Shown: positions 1 through 9,364 of the stretch, piece after piece | Position numbering within the stretch: the first letter of the stretch is position 1 | Layout of the letters: each line of letters begins with the position of its first letter | Origin: Cryptosporangium aurantiacum | Lineage (GTDB): Bacteria; Actinomycetota; Actinomycetes; Mycobacteriales; Cryptosporangiaceae | NCBI RefSeq assembly: GCF_900143005.1 | Contig: NZ_FRCS01000001.1 | Location: forward strand, 434,001 to 498,000 | Reading direction: 5' to 3' | Length of the DNA: 64,000 nucleotides | The notes under the pieces: model-generated | The model's input: the letters and a program-made list of their open reading frames with translations, nothing else | Told to the model about the DNA's origin: nothing | Databases searched by the model: none | Program-made: the position numbers and the translations under genes

Positions 1-57
1 TTGTCGCTGCGTTTATTGTCGCCGGCGCGCGCAATGGCGGAGCGCTATGATGCCTTC

Positions 58-132
58 ATGGTGAGCGCCGAGGTTCGCATCCCCGTGGCAGACACCTCAG
101 TCGACGGGCTGCTCCTTATCGTGCCGTGCTGA
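58..132 (+). CDS. Putative leuS leader peptide (24 codons)
   Basis: A short frame open from the left edge ends at TGA 130-132. From ATG 58 it would encode 24 residues. Near its end are three consecutive Leu codons (109-117), then Ile-Val-Pro-Cys-stop. It lies directly before competing RNA hairpins and an intrinsic terminator in front of leuS, as expected for a leader peptide whose translation senses charged leucyl-tRNA. Classical attenuators have been predicted before leuS in some Streptomyces. GTG 61 or ATG 34 could also be the start, and no strong ribosome site is visible. The frame is open to position 1, so it could instead be the tail of an upstream gene. Confidence 0.4.
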   Translation: MVSAEVRIPVADTSVDGLLLIVPC

Positions 133-217
133 CGCGCGGCGCCCCGTCAAATACTGACGGTGGAGCCCCGAACGCGTTCGGTCAGCACGGCTACCCCTCC
201 TCCGTGAGGGGTTTTTT
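124..217 (+). promoter_or_regulatory. Candidate transcription attenuator of leuS
   Basis: Bases 124-132, over the leader stop codon, are perfectly complementary to 182-190 (9 bp) and enclose two hairpins: 144-149/155-160 and 168-172/177-181. The second hairpin is a 14-bp perfect palindrome. Bases 186-190 can instead pair with 202-206, and 157-165 can pair with 197-205 with one mismatch. Either alternative would disrupt the terminator at 194-211. A ribosome stalled on the Leu codons would cover 124-132 and free 182-190 to block the terminator, which is the classical polarity. The pairings are read directly from the sequence; the mechanism is inferred. Confidence 0.6.
193..217 (+). terminator. 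Intrinsic terminator upstream of leuS
   Basis: A perfect 6-bp GC stem (CCCCTC 194-199 with GAGGGG 206-211), extended by A193-T212, has a 6-base loop and is followed by six T residues (212-217). U-tracted terminators are rare in such GC-rich DNA. This one sits 50 bases before the leuS start, so it can only act as an attenuator or as the end of an upstream transcript. Confidence 0.8.
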
Positions 218-268
218 CGTGTCTCGAGCCCTCCCTTATCCAGTCTTTTCAGTCCAAGGAACCCCACG

Positions 269-3157
269 ATGAGCGAGCAGAACACCGGCTCCGGTGCCCC
301 GAGCGCCGACGCGCCGGCCCACCGCTACACGGCAACGCTGGCCGCAGCGATCGAGAAGCGCTGGCAGGATCGCTGGGAGGCCGAAGGCACGTTCCACTCG
401 CCGAATCCCTCCGGCCCGCTGGCCGCCCCGACGCCCGGCTGGCACAACGACGGCGGCCGGCCGATGTTCGTGATGGACATGTTCCCGTACCCGTCCGGCG
501 CCGGGCTGCACGTCGGGCACCCGCTGGGATACATCGGCACCGACGTCTACGCCCGGTTCCACCGGATGCTGGGGTTCAACGTCCTGCACCCGATGGGCTT
601 CGACGCGTTCGGCCTGCCCGCGGAGCAGTACGCGGTGCAGACCGGGACGCATCCGCGCAAGACCACCGAGGAGAACATCCAGCGGTATCGGGCGCAGCTG
701 CGTCGGCTGGGCTTCGGCCACGACAGCCGCAGGCAGCTGGCCACGACCGACGTCACCTACTACCGGTGGACGCAGTGGATCTTCCTGCAGATCTACAACT
801 CCTGGTACGACGTCGAGGCCGGCAAGGCCCGTCCGATCGAGGAGCTGGAGGCCGAGTTCGAGGCCGGAACGCGACCGGCTCCGACGCCGTGGGCGGAAAT
901 GTCCCGGATCGAGCAGCGCAAGCTGATCGACAGCCACCGGCTGGCCTACCTGTCCGAGGCACCGGTGAACTGGTGCCCCGGCCTGGGCACGGTGCTGGCC
1001 AACGAGGAGGTCACCGCCGACGGCCGCTCGGAGCGCGGGAACTTCCCGGTCTTCAAGCGGCGGCTGCGTCAGTGGATGATGCGCATCACCGCGTACGCCG
1101 ACCGCCTGACCGACGACCTGGACCAGATCGACTGGCCGGAGTCGATCAAGGCCATGCAGCGCAACTGGATCGGACGCTCGACCGGCGCCTACATCGACTT
1201 CCGAGTCGAGAACACCGCTCCGCACAACGGTCGGCACTCCGCCCCGGCCGCGCCGATCCGGGTGTTCACGACCCGTCCCGACACCGTCTTCGGCGCGACC
1301 TACCTGGTGCTGGCTCCGGAGCACCCGCTGCTGGACGCGATCGTTCCCGACGAGTGGCCGGCCGAGATCCCGTCGTCGTGGACCGGCGGTGCCGCCGATC
1401 CGTCCACCGCGATCGCGGCGTACCAGGCCGCGGCGGCCCAGAAGTCCGATATCGAGCGGTCCGCGGACGCGCGGAAGAAGACCGGCGTGTTCACCGGCGC
1501 CTACGCGATCAACCCGGTCAACGGCGAGCGCGTCCCGGTGTTCGTCGCCGACTACGTGCTGACCGGGTACGGCACCGGCGCGATCATGGCGGTGCCCGGC
1601 CAGGACGAGCGCGACTGGGAGTTCGCCGAGGTCTTCGAGCTGCCGATCATCCGTACCGTGCAGCCGACCGAGGGCTTCGAGGGCAAGGCGTTCACCGGCG
1701 AGGGGCCGGCGATCAACTCCGGGTTCCTGGACGGGCTGGGCGTCGCCGACGCCAAGAAGCGGATCATCGACTGGCTGGTCGACAACGGGCACGGCGAGGC
1801 CACCACCACGTACAAGCTGCGTGACTGGCTGTTCAGCAGGCAGCGGTACTGGGGCGAGCCGTTCCCGGTCCTGTACGACGAGGACGGTCTGCCGGTCGCG
1901 CTGCCGGAGTCGATGCTGCCGGTGGAACTGCCGGAGATCGACGACTACTCGCCGCGGACGTTCGACCCGGACGACGCGGACACCGACCCGGAGCCGCCGC
2001 TGGCCCGCGCCGACGAGTGGGTGGCGGTCACGCTGGACCTGGGCGACGGTCCGAAGCAGTACCGGCGGGAGACCAACACGATGCCGCAGTGGGCCGGCTC
2101 GTGCTGGTACGAGCTGCGCTACCTGGACCCGACCGACGAGCAGGCGTTCGTCGACCCGGCGAACGAGCAGTACTGGATGGGCCCGAACGAGACGAAGCCG
2201 GCGGGCGGCGTCGACTTGTACATCGGCGGCGTCGAGCACGCCGTCCTGCACCTGCTGTACGCGCGGTTCTGGCACAAGGTGCTGTTCGACCGCGGGTACC
2301 TGCGCTCGTCCGAGCCGTTCGGCCGGCTGTACAACCAGGGCTACATCCAGGCCTACGCCTACACCGACGCCCGCGGCGCCTACGTCCAGGCCGACGAGGT
2401 GGTGGAGGAGGACGGCGCCTACACCTGGCACGGCCAGCCGGTGAACCGCGAGTACGGCAAGATGGGCAAGTCGCTGAAGAACGTCGTCACCCCGGACGAT
2501 ATGTGCGCTGAGTACGGTGCCGACACGTTCCGGGTGTACGAGATGTCGATGGGCCCGCTGGATGTCTCACGTCCGTGGGAGACCCGGGCGGTCGTCGGCT
2601 CGATGCGGTTCCTGCAGCGGCTGTGGCGGACCGCGGTCGACGAGGAGTCCGGCGCGCTGCGGGTCACCGACGAGCCGGCCGACGACAAGACCCGGCGGCT
2701 GCTGCACCAGACGATCGAGGGTGTCCGGGGCGACCTGGCCGCACTGCGTACGAACACCGCGGTGTCGAAGCTGATCGAGCTGACCAACCACGTCACCGCG
2801 GCGTACGGCAGCGCGGCCGGGACGCCCCGCGAGGTCGTGGAGCCGATGACGCTGATGGTCGCGCCGTTCGCTCCGCACCTGGCCGAGGAGCTGTGGGAGA
2901 AGCTGGGTCACTCCGAATCGCTGACCTACCACCCGTTCCCGGTCGCCGACCCGGCGCTGCTGAGCGCGGCCGAGGTCGAGTACCCGGTTCAGGTCAACGG
3001 CAAGGTGCGGGCCCGGATCACGGTCCCGGCCGACTTCGACCAGGCCGCGGTCGGCGCCGCGGCGCTGGCCGAGCCGAAGGTCGCCGCGATGCTGGGCGGC
3101 GCCGAGCCGCGCAAGCTGATCGTGGTGCCGGGCCGGATCGTGACGATCGTGGTCTGA
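269..3157 (+). CDS. leuS: Leucyl-tRNA synthetase
   Basis: A class I aminoacyl-tRNA synthetase that charges tRNA-Leu in the cytoplasm. The protein is 962 aa, the usual size for bacterial LeuRS. The HIGH-type signature reads HVGH after YPSGAGL near residue 80. The KMSKS loop reads KMGKS at about residues 731-735, the common actinobacterial variant. Between them lies the CP1 editing domain with its Thr-rich [10 protein letters not shown] segment. The C-terminus carries the anticodon-binding helical domain ([22 protein letters not shown]). ATG 269 follows AAGGAACCCC. The gene stands alone behind an attenuator-like leader and is followed by hairpins, so it is probably a monocistronic unit regulated by leucine supply. 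Confidence 0.98.
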   Translation: MSEQNTGSGAPSADAPAHRYTATLAAAIEKRWQDRWEAEGTFHSPNPSGPLAAPTPGWHNDGGRPMFVMDMFPYPSGAGLHVGHPLGYIGTDVYARFHRMLGFNVLHPMGFDAFGLPAEQYAVQTGTHPRKTTEENIQRYRAQLRRLGFGHDSRRQLATTDVTYYRWTQWIFLQIYNSWYDVEAGKARPIEELEAEFEAGTRPAPTPWAEMSRIEQRKLIDSHRLAYLSEAPVNWCPGLGTVLANEEVTADGRSERGNFPVFKRRLRQWMMRITAYADRLTDDLDQIDWPESIKAMQRNWIGRSTGAYIDFRVENTAPHNGRHSAPAAPIRVFTTRPDTVFGATYLVLAPEHPLLDAIVPDEWPAEIPSSWTGGAADPSTAIAAYQAAAAQKSDIERSADARKKTGVFTGAYAINPVNGERVPVFVADYVLTGYGTGAIMAVPGQDERDWEFAEVFELPIIRTVQPTEGFEGKAFTGEGPAINSGFLDGLGVADAKKRIIDWLVDNGHGEATTTYKLRDWLFSRQRYWGEPFPVLYDEDGLPVALPESMLPVELPEIDDYSPRTFDPDDADTDPEPPLARADEWVAVTLDLGDGPKQYRRETNTMPQWAGSCWYELRYLDPTDEQAFVDPANEQYWMGPNETKPAGGVDLYIGGVEHAVLHLLYARFWHKVLFDRGYLRSSEPFGRLYNQGYIQAYAYTDARGAYVQADEVVEEDGAYTWHGQPVNREYGKMGKSLKNVVTPDDMCAEYGADTFRVYEMSMGPLDVSRPWETRAVVGSMRFLQRLWRTAVDEESGALRVTDEPADDKTRRLLHQTIEGVRGDLAALRTNTAVSKLIELTNHVTAAYGSAAGTPREVVEPMTLMVAPFAPHLAEELWEKLGHSESLTYHPFPVADPALLSAAEVEYPVQVNGKVRARITVPADFDQAAVGAAALAEPKVAAMLGGAEPRKLIVVPGRIVTIVV

Positions 3158-3164
3158 CGCGCAC

Positions 3165-3234
3165 CACCCGCTTCGGCGGGTGACGTACTTCACCGGGCCG
3201 GTGGCCCCCGAATGGTCGGGGCTGCCGGCCCGGT
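3165..3234 (+). terminator. Double hairpin after leuS
   Basis: A 7-bp stem (3165-3171 with 3176-3182) is closed by a TTCG tetraloop 8 bases after the leuS stop. Ten bases later is a 10-bp perfect stem (3192-3201 with 3225-3234) holding an inner CCCCGA/TCGGGG stem. There is no T-run, as is usual for actinobacterial terminators. The pair separates leuS from the mraZ promoter. Confidence 0.65.
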
Positions 3235-3368
3235 CTGTGTCCTCCGCACCCACCGTTGCGCACGGTGCTGGAGTGCACCCCGGGTGTGCCAACCTGCTCC
3301 ACCTTCGCTCCACCGCGCTGACCTGCAAAGACATCAGCCCGATACCTGAGCGCTACGGGTTTGAGTCG

Positions 3369-3409
3369 TTGACGGTGGGGGGAAGTGGAGTACAGTGGGG
3401 CGTGATGGA
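3369..3409 (+). promoter_or_regulatory. mraZ promoter with three to four MraZ boxes
   Basis: TTGACG (3369-3374), a 16-base spacer and TACAGT (3391-3396) form a good vegetative promoter. Overlapping it are GTGGG (3375), GTGGA (3385) and GTGGG (3395), exactly 10 bp apart, with a weaker ATGGA at 3405. MraZ of other bacteria binds such GTGGG repeats at about 10-bp spacing before its own gene, so the dcw cluster is probably autoregulated by MraZ binding across the spacer and -10 element. Confidence 0.85.
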
Positions 3410-3426
3410 GCATCTGGGATGCTCCA
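3406..3426 (+). promoter_or_regulatory. Hairpin in the mraZ 5' leader
   Basis: TGGAGCAT (3406-3413) pairs perfectly with ATGCTCCA (3419-3426) around a 5-base loop. It lies between the predicted transcription start (about 3403) and the mraZ start, just before the AGGGGG ribosome site. It may influence mRNA stability or initiation. The structure is visible; any role is inferred. Confidence 0.5.
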
Positions 3427-3447
3427 ATCCAGGGGGTGGCGGGTGCG

Positions 3448-3879
3448 ATGTTCCTCGGCACGCACACGCCCCGGCTGGACGAAAAAGGTCGGCTCTTCCT
3501 GCCGGCGAAGTTCCGCGACGAGCTGGCAGGAGGATTGGTGGTGACGAAAGGGCAGGAACGATGCCTCTTCGTCTTCCCGATGGCCGAGTTCAGCCGCGTC
3601 GCCGAGCAACTTCGTGCGGCGCCGATGACGCACAAGGCAGCCCGGGCTTACAGCCGGGTCTTCTTCGCCAGTGCACACGACGAGGTCCCTGACCGTCAGG
3701 GGCGCATCACGATCCCCGCCCATCTGCGCGAGTACGCCGGTCTCGACCGGGACTGCGTGGTGATCGGGGCCAGCACGAGGGTCGAGATCTGGGACCGGCA
3801 GGCCTGGGACAACTACCTGGTCGAGTCGGAGGAAGCGTTCGCAGAGGTAGAGGAGGAGGTGCTGCCCGGGGTGTTCTGA
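3448..3879 (+). CDS. mraZ: Transcriptional regulator MraZ
   Basis: AbrB-like DNA-binding regulator at the head of the dcw cluster. From ATG 3448 it is 143 aa, the standard length, and begins [15 protein letters not shown]. The two swapped-hairpin repeats are visible: [16 protein letters not shown] near residue 10 and [17 protein letters not shown] near residue 85. An in-frame GTG at 3436 would add four residues, but AGGGGG at 3431-3436 is the ribosome site for ATG 3448. Its own promoter carries GTGG(G/A) repeats of the type MraZ binds, so it probably represses its own operon. Confidence 0.97.
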   Translation: MFLGTHTPRLDEKGRLFLPAKFRDELAGGLVVTKGQERCLFVFPMAEFSRVAEQLRAAPMTHKAARAYSRVFFASAHDEVPDRQGRITIPAHLREYAGLDRDCVVIGASTRVEIWDRQAWDNYLVESEEAFAEVEEEVLPGVF

Positions 3880-4119
3880 CCCGCGGCGACAAGGGGGGCC
3901 CGGATATCGCAGGGTCGCACTTTCTCAGGGCCGGACGACCGTGACGTGAGGTCTCCAGCCGCTTGGCGGTTTCTCCTGGCGCACCTTCCCCGGCGCCAGG
4001 CCACGCGAAGCGGATGGGGACCTGGCGACACGGTCAGCCACCCGGCCGTCTGTACCGGGATCCTGCTGTACCGGGCGCGGGAGTCACCGGAGGCGAAAAC
4101 CGGGAGCCAAGGGGGCGGC
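3880..4119. other. mraZ-rsmH intergenic region
   Basis: This 240-base gap holds no convincing gene. It contains an 8-bp perfect hairpin (CCTGGCGC 3975-3982 with GCGCCAGG 3993-4000) and a direct repeat CTGTACCGGG at 4050-4059 and 4066-4075. The hairpin may be a partial terminator or processing site after mraZ. No clear promoter is seen. Confidence 0.4.
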
Positions 4120-5145
4120 ATGGCGGCGGACGATGAGACGTGTGCGCACGTCCCGGTCCCCGGTGATGCCGCTCCCCACTCGGACGTCCACGTGCCGGTT
4201 CTGCTCGACCGGTGTCTCGAACTGCTCGCCCCGGTGGCCAGCGCCCCTGGGGCGGTCGTCGTCGACGGCACGCTGGGCCTCGGCGGTCACACGGCCGCGC
4301 TGCTCGCCGCGCACCCCGACCTGACGGTCGTCGGGATCGATCGCGACCCGGACGCTCTGCGCCGCGCCGCCGAACGGCTCGGCCCCGCAGCGGATCGGGT
4401 GCGGTTCGTGCACGCGGTCTACGACCAGATCCCGGACGCGCTGGCCCAGGCGGGCGTCGAGTCGGCGGACGGCTTCCTCTTCGACCTCGGCGTCTCGTCG
4501 CTGCAGTTGGACGAGGACGACCGGGGGTTCTCGTACGCCAGGGACGCGCCGCTGGACATGCGGATGGACACCACCCGTGGTCCGACCGCCGCCGAGATCC
4601 TCAACACGTACTCGCAGGGCGACCTGGCACGAATCCTGCGGACGTTCGGCGAGGAACGGTTCGCGCCACGGATCGCCGCCGCGATCGTCCGGGAGCGCAC
4701 GCGCTCCCCGCTGAACTCCAGCGCCCGCCTGGTCGAACTCGTCCGGGACGCGATCCCGGCCGCGGCCAGACGAACCGGCGGCAACCCCGCGAAGCGCACG
4801 TTCCAGGCGCTGCGGATCGAGGTCAACGGCGAGCTGGACGCGCTGCGCGACGCGCTGCCCGCCGCCCTGGACGCGGTCCGGACCGGCGGGCGGGTGGTCG
4901 TGATGTCGTACCAGTCGCTGGAGGACCGGCTGGTCAAGCACGCGTTCGCCGCGGTGACGCAGGACCGGACACCACCCGGGCTGCCGGTGCCACTGCCCGA
5001 ATACGGGCCGCAGTTCCGGGCGCTGACCCGGGGCGCCGAGGTCGCGGGCCCGGACGAGATCGCGGCGAACCCGCGGGCCGCCTCGGTCCGCCTCCGCGCG
5101 GTGGAGCGACTTGGCGACCGAATGAACGAACTGAGGGCGAGGTGA
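4120..5145 (+). CDS. rsmH: 16S rRNA (cytosine(1402)-N4)-methyltransferase
   Basis: S-adenosylmethionine-dependent methyltransferase (formerly MraW) that modifies C1402 in the 16S rRNA decoding centre. ATG 4120 gives 341 aa and is preceded at proper distance by AAGGGGG (4109-4115); the frame extends upstream, but without family similarity. Visible motifs are [13 protein letters not shown], the SAM loop [11 protein letters not shown] with [17 protein letters not shown], and [12 protein letters not shown] with the [13 protein letters not shown] segment typical of the family. Its stop is followed within 4 bases by the ftsL start. Confidence 0.97.
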   Translation: MAADDETCAHVPVPGDAAPHSDVHVPVLLDRCLELLAPVASAPGAVVVDGTLGLGGHTAALLAAHPDLTVVGIDRDPDALRRAAERLGPAADRVRFVHAVYDQIPDALAQAGVESADGFLFDLGVSSLQLDEDDRGFSYARDAPLDMRMDTTRGPTAAEILNTYSQGDLARILRTFGEERFAPRIAAAIVRERTRSPLNSSARLVELVRDAIPAAARRTGGNPAKRTFQALRIEVNGELDALRDALPAALDAVRTGGRVVVMSYQSLEDRLVKHAFAAVTQDRTPPGLPVPLPEYGPQFRALTRGAEVAGPDEIAANPRAASVRLRAVERLGDRMNELRAR

Positions 5146-5149
5146 CATT

Positions 5150-5686
5150 TTGTCGAGCTCACGTGCCGGCCTGCGGTCGCGTCCCGGTGCTGTCCGGGAA
5201 GGACGACCACTCACACCGAAGGCGGCCCGGTCGTCCGCGGCGAGCCAGCCCTCGGGCGGCAGGCGACGCCAGGCGGCGCCGATCAGCGTGCCACCGTCGC
5301 CCACCGTCCCGTCTCGTCGTTCCGCCGCGTCGTCCCGGGCTCCGTTCATCATGCTCGTGCTGGTACTGGCGATCGGTGGCCTGGTCGGGCTGGTCCTGCT
5401 GAACACCGCCGTGAACGAGAACGCGTTCCGCCTCCACGACCTCGACACCCGCCAGGCGCAGTTGGACGAGGAAGAGCAGCGGCTGCGGCAGGCGCTGGAG
5501 AACCAGAAGGCCCCGGACAAGCTGGACACGCGGGCCCGTGGGCTAGGCCTGGTCCCCGCGGGTGACCCGGGCTTCGTACTGCCCGAGGGCAAGGTCGTGG
5601 GGACGCCTGTGCCGGCGACCCCGCCGCCGTCCCCCACCCCGTCCCCGTCGAAGTCGGCCACACCGTCACCGTCGGCGGGTCGTTGA
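5150..5686 (+). CDS. ftsL: FtsL-like septum formation protein
   Basis: Small bitopic division protein between rsmH and ftsI, the normal ftsL position. The probable TTG start at 5150 follows GAGGTGA, which overlaps the rsmH stop. The 178-aa protein has a basic, Ser/Pro-rich cytoplasmic N-terminus, one membrane helix (about residues 65-85, IMLVLVLAIGGLVGLVLL), a short periplasmic coiled coil (about 90-125) with the usual LDTRARGLGLVPAGDPGFV segment, and a Pro/Ser/Thr-rich tail. FtsL works with FtsB/FtsQ to activate FtsWI; sequence alone cannot separate it from FtsB-type proteins, so the name rests on position. Confidence 0.85.
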   Translation: MSSSRAGLRSRPGAVREGRPLTPKAARSSAASQPSGGRRRQAAPISVPPSPTVPSRRSAASSRAPFIMLVLVLAIGGLVGLVLLNTAVNENAFRLHDLDTRQAQLDEEEQRLRQALENQKAPDKLDTRARGLGLVPAGDPGFVLPEGKVVGTPVPATPPPSPTPSPSKSATPSPSAGR

Positions 5687-7791
5687 TGGCGGCTCAGCCC
5701 CCGCGCGACGGGCGGCGGGCCGCCGGCCGCCGATCCGGTGCCTCCGGCCGAAAGGCCGGAGACGCCGAGAACGTGGTGCCGCTCCGGCCGCGCCGCTCGC
5801 GTCTGGCCGAGTCACAGCAGTACCACCCGCGCGGGCGCACGGTCCGGGAGAGCGCGGAGCACCGGGGGCGGGAGAGCGCGGAGCGCAGAGGCCGGGAGAG
5901 CGCGGAGCGCCGGACGCGGGGCCGCGCGGAGCAGCAGCCCCGCAAGCCCCGTCCGCCGGCCGCGACCCGGGTGCGGCACGCCGACCGGGCGCGGCGGGCG
6001 GCCGGCTCGCCGCCACCGCGCCGGCGACCCCGGGTCCACGTCCCGCCGCCACGGCCGCCCCGGAAGCGGAACATCGCCCGGCTGGGCAACCCCAGCGCGC
6101 GGCTACGCGTGTCGCTGGCCGTGCTGCTCGCGCTGTTCCTCGTGGTCGGTGGCCGGCTCGTCCAGATCCAGACGACCGAGGGGTCGCAGTACGCGACGAT
6201 GGCGGCCACCGACCGCCGGGTCAGCGAGGAGCTGTACGCGCCGCGCGGCGCGATCCTCGACCGGGACGGCAACGTGCTGGCCCACGACGTCCAGGGCGCG
6301 ACGATCGCGGCCGACCCCGGTTACATCAAGGACGAGGCCGAGGTCGCCGCGGCGGTCGCGCCGCTGCTCGGCATGACCCCCGCCGAGGTGGAGAAAAAGC
6401 TCGCCCGCCGTACCCACGCCGACGGCACGCTCAACCGGTACGTGGTGCTGAAGAAGAAGGTGCCGCTGGCGGTCGGAGACGCGGTCAACCGGCTCCGGAC
6501 GAAGATCCCCGGCCTGATCGTCCAGGACGACCAGGTCCGCGAGGTGCCGGGCGGCGACCTGGCCGCGAACGTCGTCGGTCGCACCGGCACCGAGGGCACC
6601 GGCCTGGCCGGTCTGGAAGCCGGGTACAACACCGTGCTGCAGGGCGTCAACGGCGAGCGGGTGTACGACAAGGGCACCGGCGGCCAGGAGATCCCGGACG
6701 GCTACCACCGGACGACGGCTGCCAAGGCCGGCTCCGACCTGGTCCTGACGCTCGACCGCGACCTGCAGTACCAAGCCAACAAGCTGCTCAAGGAGCGGCT
6801 CGCGGCGACCAAGGCGTGGAACGGCTCGGCGATCGTGATGGACGTCGAGACCGGCGAGATCCTCGCGATGGTCAGCGCCGACACGACCGACGCGAAGAAG
6901 AAGGGCACGTCGCTCGACCTCGCGACCGCGGCCGTCGTCGAGCCCGGTTCGGTCCACAAGGCACTGACGATCGCCGGCGGGCTCGACAGCGGCGTGATCG
7001 AGCCGAACTCGGTGCTCACGCTGCCGGAGACGATCGAGAAGGGCGGCGTCACCTACCGGGACACCCACGACCACGGCTCGCCCCGCTACACGCTGATGGG
7101 GATCCTGGCCCAGTCGAGCAACATCGGCACGATCATGGTCGCCGACAAGCTCGGCCCGCAGCGGCTGTACGACTACCAGCGCGCGTTCGGTCTCGGCACG
7201 AGGACCGGTATCGGGCTGCCCGGCGAGTCGCGGGGCATCGTCCAGCCGCCGCAGAACTGGAGCGGGCCGTCGGCCGGGTCGATCCCGATCGGGCTCGGCG
7301 TCGCGGCGACGCCACTGCAGATGACCGCGCTCTACGCGACGCTCGCCAACGGCGGGATGAAGGTGCAGCCACTGCTGGTCAAGAGCGTGGTCGGCGCGGA
7401 CGGCACGGTCCGGGCGACCGAGCGCGCGGAGCCGGAACGGGTGGTGAGCGAGGAAGCCGCGAAGACCGTCGTCCGCGACATGACCGCGATCGCGACCGCG
7501 GAGGGCACCGCCCCGCTGGCCGCGGTTCCGGGGTATCTGGTCGCCGGCAAGACGGGAACCGGCAAGCGGGCCGAGGGCAACAAGTACATGGACGGCAACG
7601 TGACGTCGTTCATCGGCATCGTCCCGGCCGACAACCCGCGCTACGTCATCAGCGTGTTCATTCACACTCCGGAAGGGGTCGGAGGTGCGATCGCCGGCCC
7701 GATGTTCTCCGACCTGGCCGGATTCACGCTGCGTCGTTACGGCGTGTCACCGTCGGGCGCCGCAGCCCCACCGATCACCTTGTACGGGTAG
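5686..7791 (+). CDS. ftsI: Septal peptidoglycan transpeptidase FtsI (PBP3 type)
   Basis: Class B penicillin-binding protein that crosslinks septal peptidoglycan with FtsW. ATG 5686 shares one base with the ftsL stop (TGATG). The 701-aa protein has a long, very basic cytoplasmic N-terminus of about 130 residues with Arg-Glu-Ser-Ala-Glu repeats, then a membrane helix (about 142-165), a PBP dimerisation region (APRGAILDRDGNVLA), and the transpeptidase domain with the active serine in EPGSVHK, the SSN triad in AQSSNIG and the KTG motif in VAGKTGTGKR. The N-terminal extension is longer than in Proteobacteria and low in complexity, as in other actinobacteria. Confidence 0.96.
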   Translation: MAAQPPRDGRRAAGRRSGASGRKAGDAENVVPLRPRRSRLAESQQYHPRGRTVRESAEHRGRESAERRGRESAERRTRGRAEQQPRKPRPPAATRVRHADRARRAAGSPPPRRRPRVHVPPPRPPRKRNIARLGNPSARLRVSLAVLLALFLVVGGRLVQIQTTEGSQYATMAATDRRVSEELYAPRGAILDRDGNVLAHDVQGATIAADPGYIKDEAEVAAAVAPLLGMTPAEVEKKLARRTHADGTLNRYVVLKKKVPLAVGDAVNRLRTKIPGLIVQDDQVREVPGGDLAANVVGRTGTEGTGLAGLEAGYNTVLQGVNGERVYDKGTGGQEIPDGYHRTTAAKAGSDLVLTLDRDLQYQANKLLKERLAATKAWNGSAIVMDVETGEILAMVSADTTDAKKKGTSLDLATAAVVEPGSVHKALTIAGGLDSGVIEPNSVLTLPETIEKGGVTYRDTHDHGSPRYTLMGILAQSSNIGTIMVADKLGPQRLYDYQRAFGLGTRTGIGLPGESRGIVQPPQNWSGPSAGSIPIGLGVAATPLQMTALYATLANGGMKVQPLLVKSVVGADGTVRATERAEPERVVSEEAAKTVVRDMTAIATAEGTAPLAAVPGYLVAGKTGTGKRAEGNKYMDGNVTSFIGIVPADNPRYVISVFIHTPEGVGGAIAGPMFSDLAGFTLRRYGVSPSGAAAPPITLYG

Positions 7792-7813
7792 GTCGGCGGT
7801 AGGGTCTGTGCCC

Positions 7814-9364
7814 GTGTCCTACGCCAGCGTCCCGCGGCCTGCCCTCCCGGTCGGCGTTCCCTTGACGGAACTCGCCGGGCTCGTCGGCGGCCGCGCGACC
7901 GGGACCGTCGAAGTGACCGGCGTCACGCACGACAGCTCCGCGATCCGGCCCGGTGACCTGTTCGCCGGGCTGCCCGGAGCCCGCACTCACGGCGCGCGGT
8001 TCGCGGCCCGCGCCGCCGAGGCCGGCGCCGCCGCCGTGCTCACCGATGCCGCCGGAGCGGACCTCGCGCGGGACGCCGGGCTCCCGGTGCTCGTCGTCGA
8101 GCACCCCCGTGTGGCGCTCGGCACGATCAGCGCCCGGGTGTACGGCGACCCCAGCGCCACGCTGGCGGTTGTCGGCATCACCGGGACGAACGGCAAGACG
8201 ACGACGGCCTACCTGGTGGAGGCCGGTCTCCGGGCGGCCGGCCACACCACCGCGCTGCTGGGCACCGTGGAGACCCGGATCGCCGGCGAGCGGCTCCAGT
8301 CGGTGCGGACCACCCCCGAAGCCCCCGACCTGCAGGCGCTGCTCGCGGTCGCGAAGGAGCGCGGCGTCACCGCGGTGGTGATGGAGGTCTCCAGCCACGC
8401 GCTCGCGCTCGACCGGGTGGCCGCGGTGCGGTTCGCGGTCGGCGCGTTCACCAACCTCGGCGTCGACCACCTCGACTTCCATGCCGACCTGGAGGACTAC
8501 TTCCAGGCGAAGGCCCGGCTGTTCGACGGCCGGTCGGCGGCCGAGGTGGTCAACGTGGACGACGCGGCCGGTCGGCGCCTGGCGCGGCCGGACACGGTCA
8601 CGGTCTCCGCCGCCGGCGCGCCGGACGCCCGCTGGCGCGTCGTCGAGCGCGGCCCGGACGGGTTCGTCCAGGACTTCACGGTCGTCGGGCCGGACGGCGT
8701 GCGGACGGCGGCCCAGGTGGCGATGCCCGGCGCGTACAGCGTCGAAAACGCGGTGCTGGCCGTGGCGATCCTCGAGACGGTCGGCGTGCCGCTGCCGACC
8801 GCGGTGGAGGCGGTTGCGCACGCCGACCAGGTACCGGGTCGGATGGAGCGGGTTCCGGCGCCTGAGACCGGTCGAACCGGCAAAGTGGCCGATGCGAGCC
8901 CGGTCGGGGTCGTCGACTACGCGCACGACCCGGGGTCGGTCGCCGCTGCGCTGGCCGCGCTGCGTCCGGTCACGCCCGGTCGGCTGATCTGCGTTCTCGG
9001 GTGCGGCGGTGATCGGGACGCCGGAAAGCGTCCGCTGATGGGTGAAGCCGCCGCCCGCGGCGCGGATGTGTTCGTCGCCACCGACGACAACCCGCGCTCC
9101 GAACAGCCGGCGATGATCCGGGCGGCCATGCTGGCCGGTGTCGCCCGCGTGCCGACCGAGGAACGGGCCGAGGTCATCGAGGTCGGCGACCGGGCCGCCG
9201 CGATCGCCGCGGCGGTCGAACGCGCGGACGCAGGCGACTGCGTCGCGGTGCTGGGCAAGGGACACGAGCAGGGCCAGGAGGTCGCAGGAGTGGTGCACCC
9301 GTTCGACGACCGGGACGTGCTGGCCGCCGCGCTGGCCGCACGGACCCGTGGAGCACGGGCATGA
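7814..9364 (+). CDS. murE: UDP-MurNAc-tripeptide synthetase MurE
   Basis: Mur ligase that adds the third stem-peptide residue to UDP-MurNAc-L-Ala-D-Glu. The ATP loop [17 protein letters not shown] and the central EVSSHALALDRV are clear. The C-terminal DDNPRSE contains the DNPR motif that selects meso-diaminopimelate, so the wall should be meso-DAP type. GTG 7814 gives 516 aa. GTG 7808 is possible, but AGGG at 7801-7804 is better spaced to 7814, and a TAGGGT hexamer lies just before. The upstream part of the open frame overlaps ftsI and is not family-like. murF overlaps its end by 4 bases. Confidence 0.95.
   Translation: MSYASVPRPALPVGVPLTELAGLVGGRATGTVEVTGVTHDSSAIRPGDLFAGLPGARTHGARFAARAAEAGAAAVLTDAAGADLARDAGLPVLVVEHPRVALGTISARVYGDPSATLAVVGITGTNGKTTTAYLVEAGLRAAGHTTALLGTVETRIAGERLQSVRTTPEAPDLQALLAVAKERGVTAVVMEVSSHALALDRVAAVRFAVGAFTNLGVDHLDFHADLEDYFQAKARLFDGRSAAEVVNVDDAAGRRLARPDTVTVSAAGAPDARWRVVERGPDGFVQDFTVVGPDGVRTAAQVAMPGAYSVENAVLAVAILETVGVPLPTAVEAVAHADQVPGRMERVPAPETGRTGKVADASPVGVVDYAHDPGSVAAALAALRPVTPGRLICVLGCGGDRDAGKRPLMGEAAARGADVFVATDDNPRSEQPAMIRAAMLAGVARVPTEERAEVIEVGDRAAAIAAAVERADAGDCVAVLGKGHEQGQEVAGVVHPFDDRDVLAAALAARTRGARA

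Noticed and set aside
1-268. T-box riboswitch upstream of leuS
   Set aside because: No T-box core sequence or specifier stem is visible; the leader ORF and alternative hairpins fit classical attenuation better.
236-2431. 731-codon open frame on the reverse strand
   Set aside because: It lies fully antisense to leuS, is full of Val/Arg/Asp typical of shadow frames in GC-rich DNA, and has no ribosome site.
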